From Vicinamibacteria bacterium (lineage in GTDB: Bacteria; Acidobacteriota; Vicinamibacteria; Vicinamibacterales; UBA2999): 5,717 bases of DNA. The translations under genes were made by a program, and so were the position numbers. Shown one piece after another: positions 5,606-5,717 of the stretch. The stretch is taken from NCBI GenBank assembly GCA_025924295.1, contig JAICEG010000344.1, positions 1 through 5,717 of the forward strand. The letters are read 5' to 3'. How positions within the stretch are numbered: position 1 is the stretch's first letter; every line of letters begins with the position of its first letter. A model generated the notes under the pieces. It was given only the letters and a program-made list of their open reading frames with translations, was not told where the DNA came from and ran no database searches.

Positions 5606-5717
5606 CGACGCGCTCACGTCGAATGGGATTAACGCGTTCGCACGATCATGGCGACGCCGGTGGAGCGAACCTGTCAAACCGTCGTCCGTGGACAGCGGGA
5701 GCGGAGTAGGCCGCAAG

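Noticed and set aside
5645..5677. TTGACA on the - strand (5672-5677) upstream of the kinase
   Set aside because: The only -10-like hexamer (CATGAT, 5645-5650) is 21 bases away, outside usual spacing.
5568..5717. Short open frames on both strands right of the kinase
   Set aside because: No start with a ribosome site and no motif; they extend into or overlap the kinase gene in other frames.

Overview
The window looks like a GC-rich soil bacterium. Codon positions in the clear genes favour G/C. The gene set (a small membrane protein, an ECF-type sigma factor and a zinc-finger membrane protein in one overlapping operon, plus a DesK/NarL-type histidine kinase with a substrate-binding-protein-like sensor) would fit Acidobacteriota such as Vicinamibacteria. 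That placement is an inference, because no phylogenetic marker is present.

Left part (1-1092): gene-poor and decayed. It opens with the end of a hypothetical gene (1-384) that looks frameshifted at both ends. A patch of imperfect palindromes follows (482-605), then a broken GIY-YIG nuclease gene (about 743-987). The second half of that gene's catalytic core lies on the opposite strand. Re-inverting 54 bases (782-835, flanked by AAGC/GCTT) restores an in-frame GIY-YIG core. This is the most unusual observation here.

Centre (1111-2617): a compact three-gene operon on the + strand with 4-base stop/start overlaps (GTGA, then ATGA). It encodes a three-helix membrane protein of unknown function, an ECF-like sigma factor and a two-helix membrane protein with a zinc-binding anti-sigma motif (HX3CX2C). 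The likely circuit is that the anti-sigma protein holds the sigma factor at the membrane until a signal releases it. A weak ECF-like promoter upstream hints at autoregulation.

Right part (2759-5567): two convergent genes. The first is a stand-alone protein resembling the pre-toxin and toxin region of polymorphic toxins. Its last codons appear to be lost to a single-base deletion near 3701. The second, on the - strand, is a 606-residue hybrid sensor histidine kinase with a signal peptide, ABC_sub_bind-like periplasmic domain, one membrane helix, HisKA_3 and HATPase_c. No response regulator and no toxin-immunity gene lie in the window.
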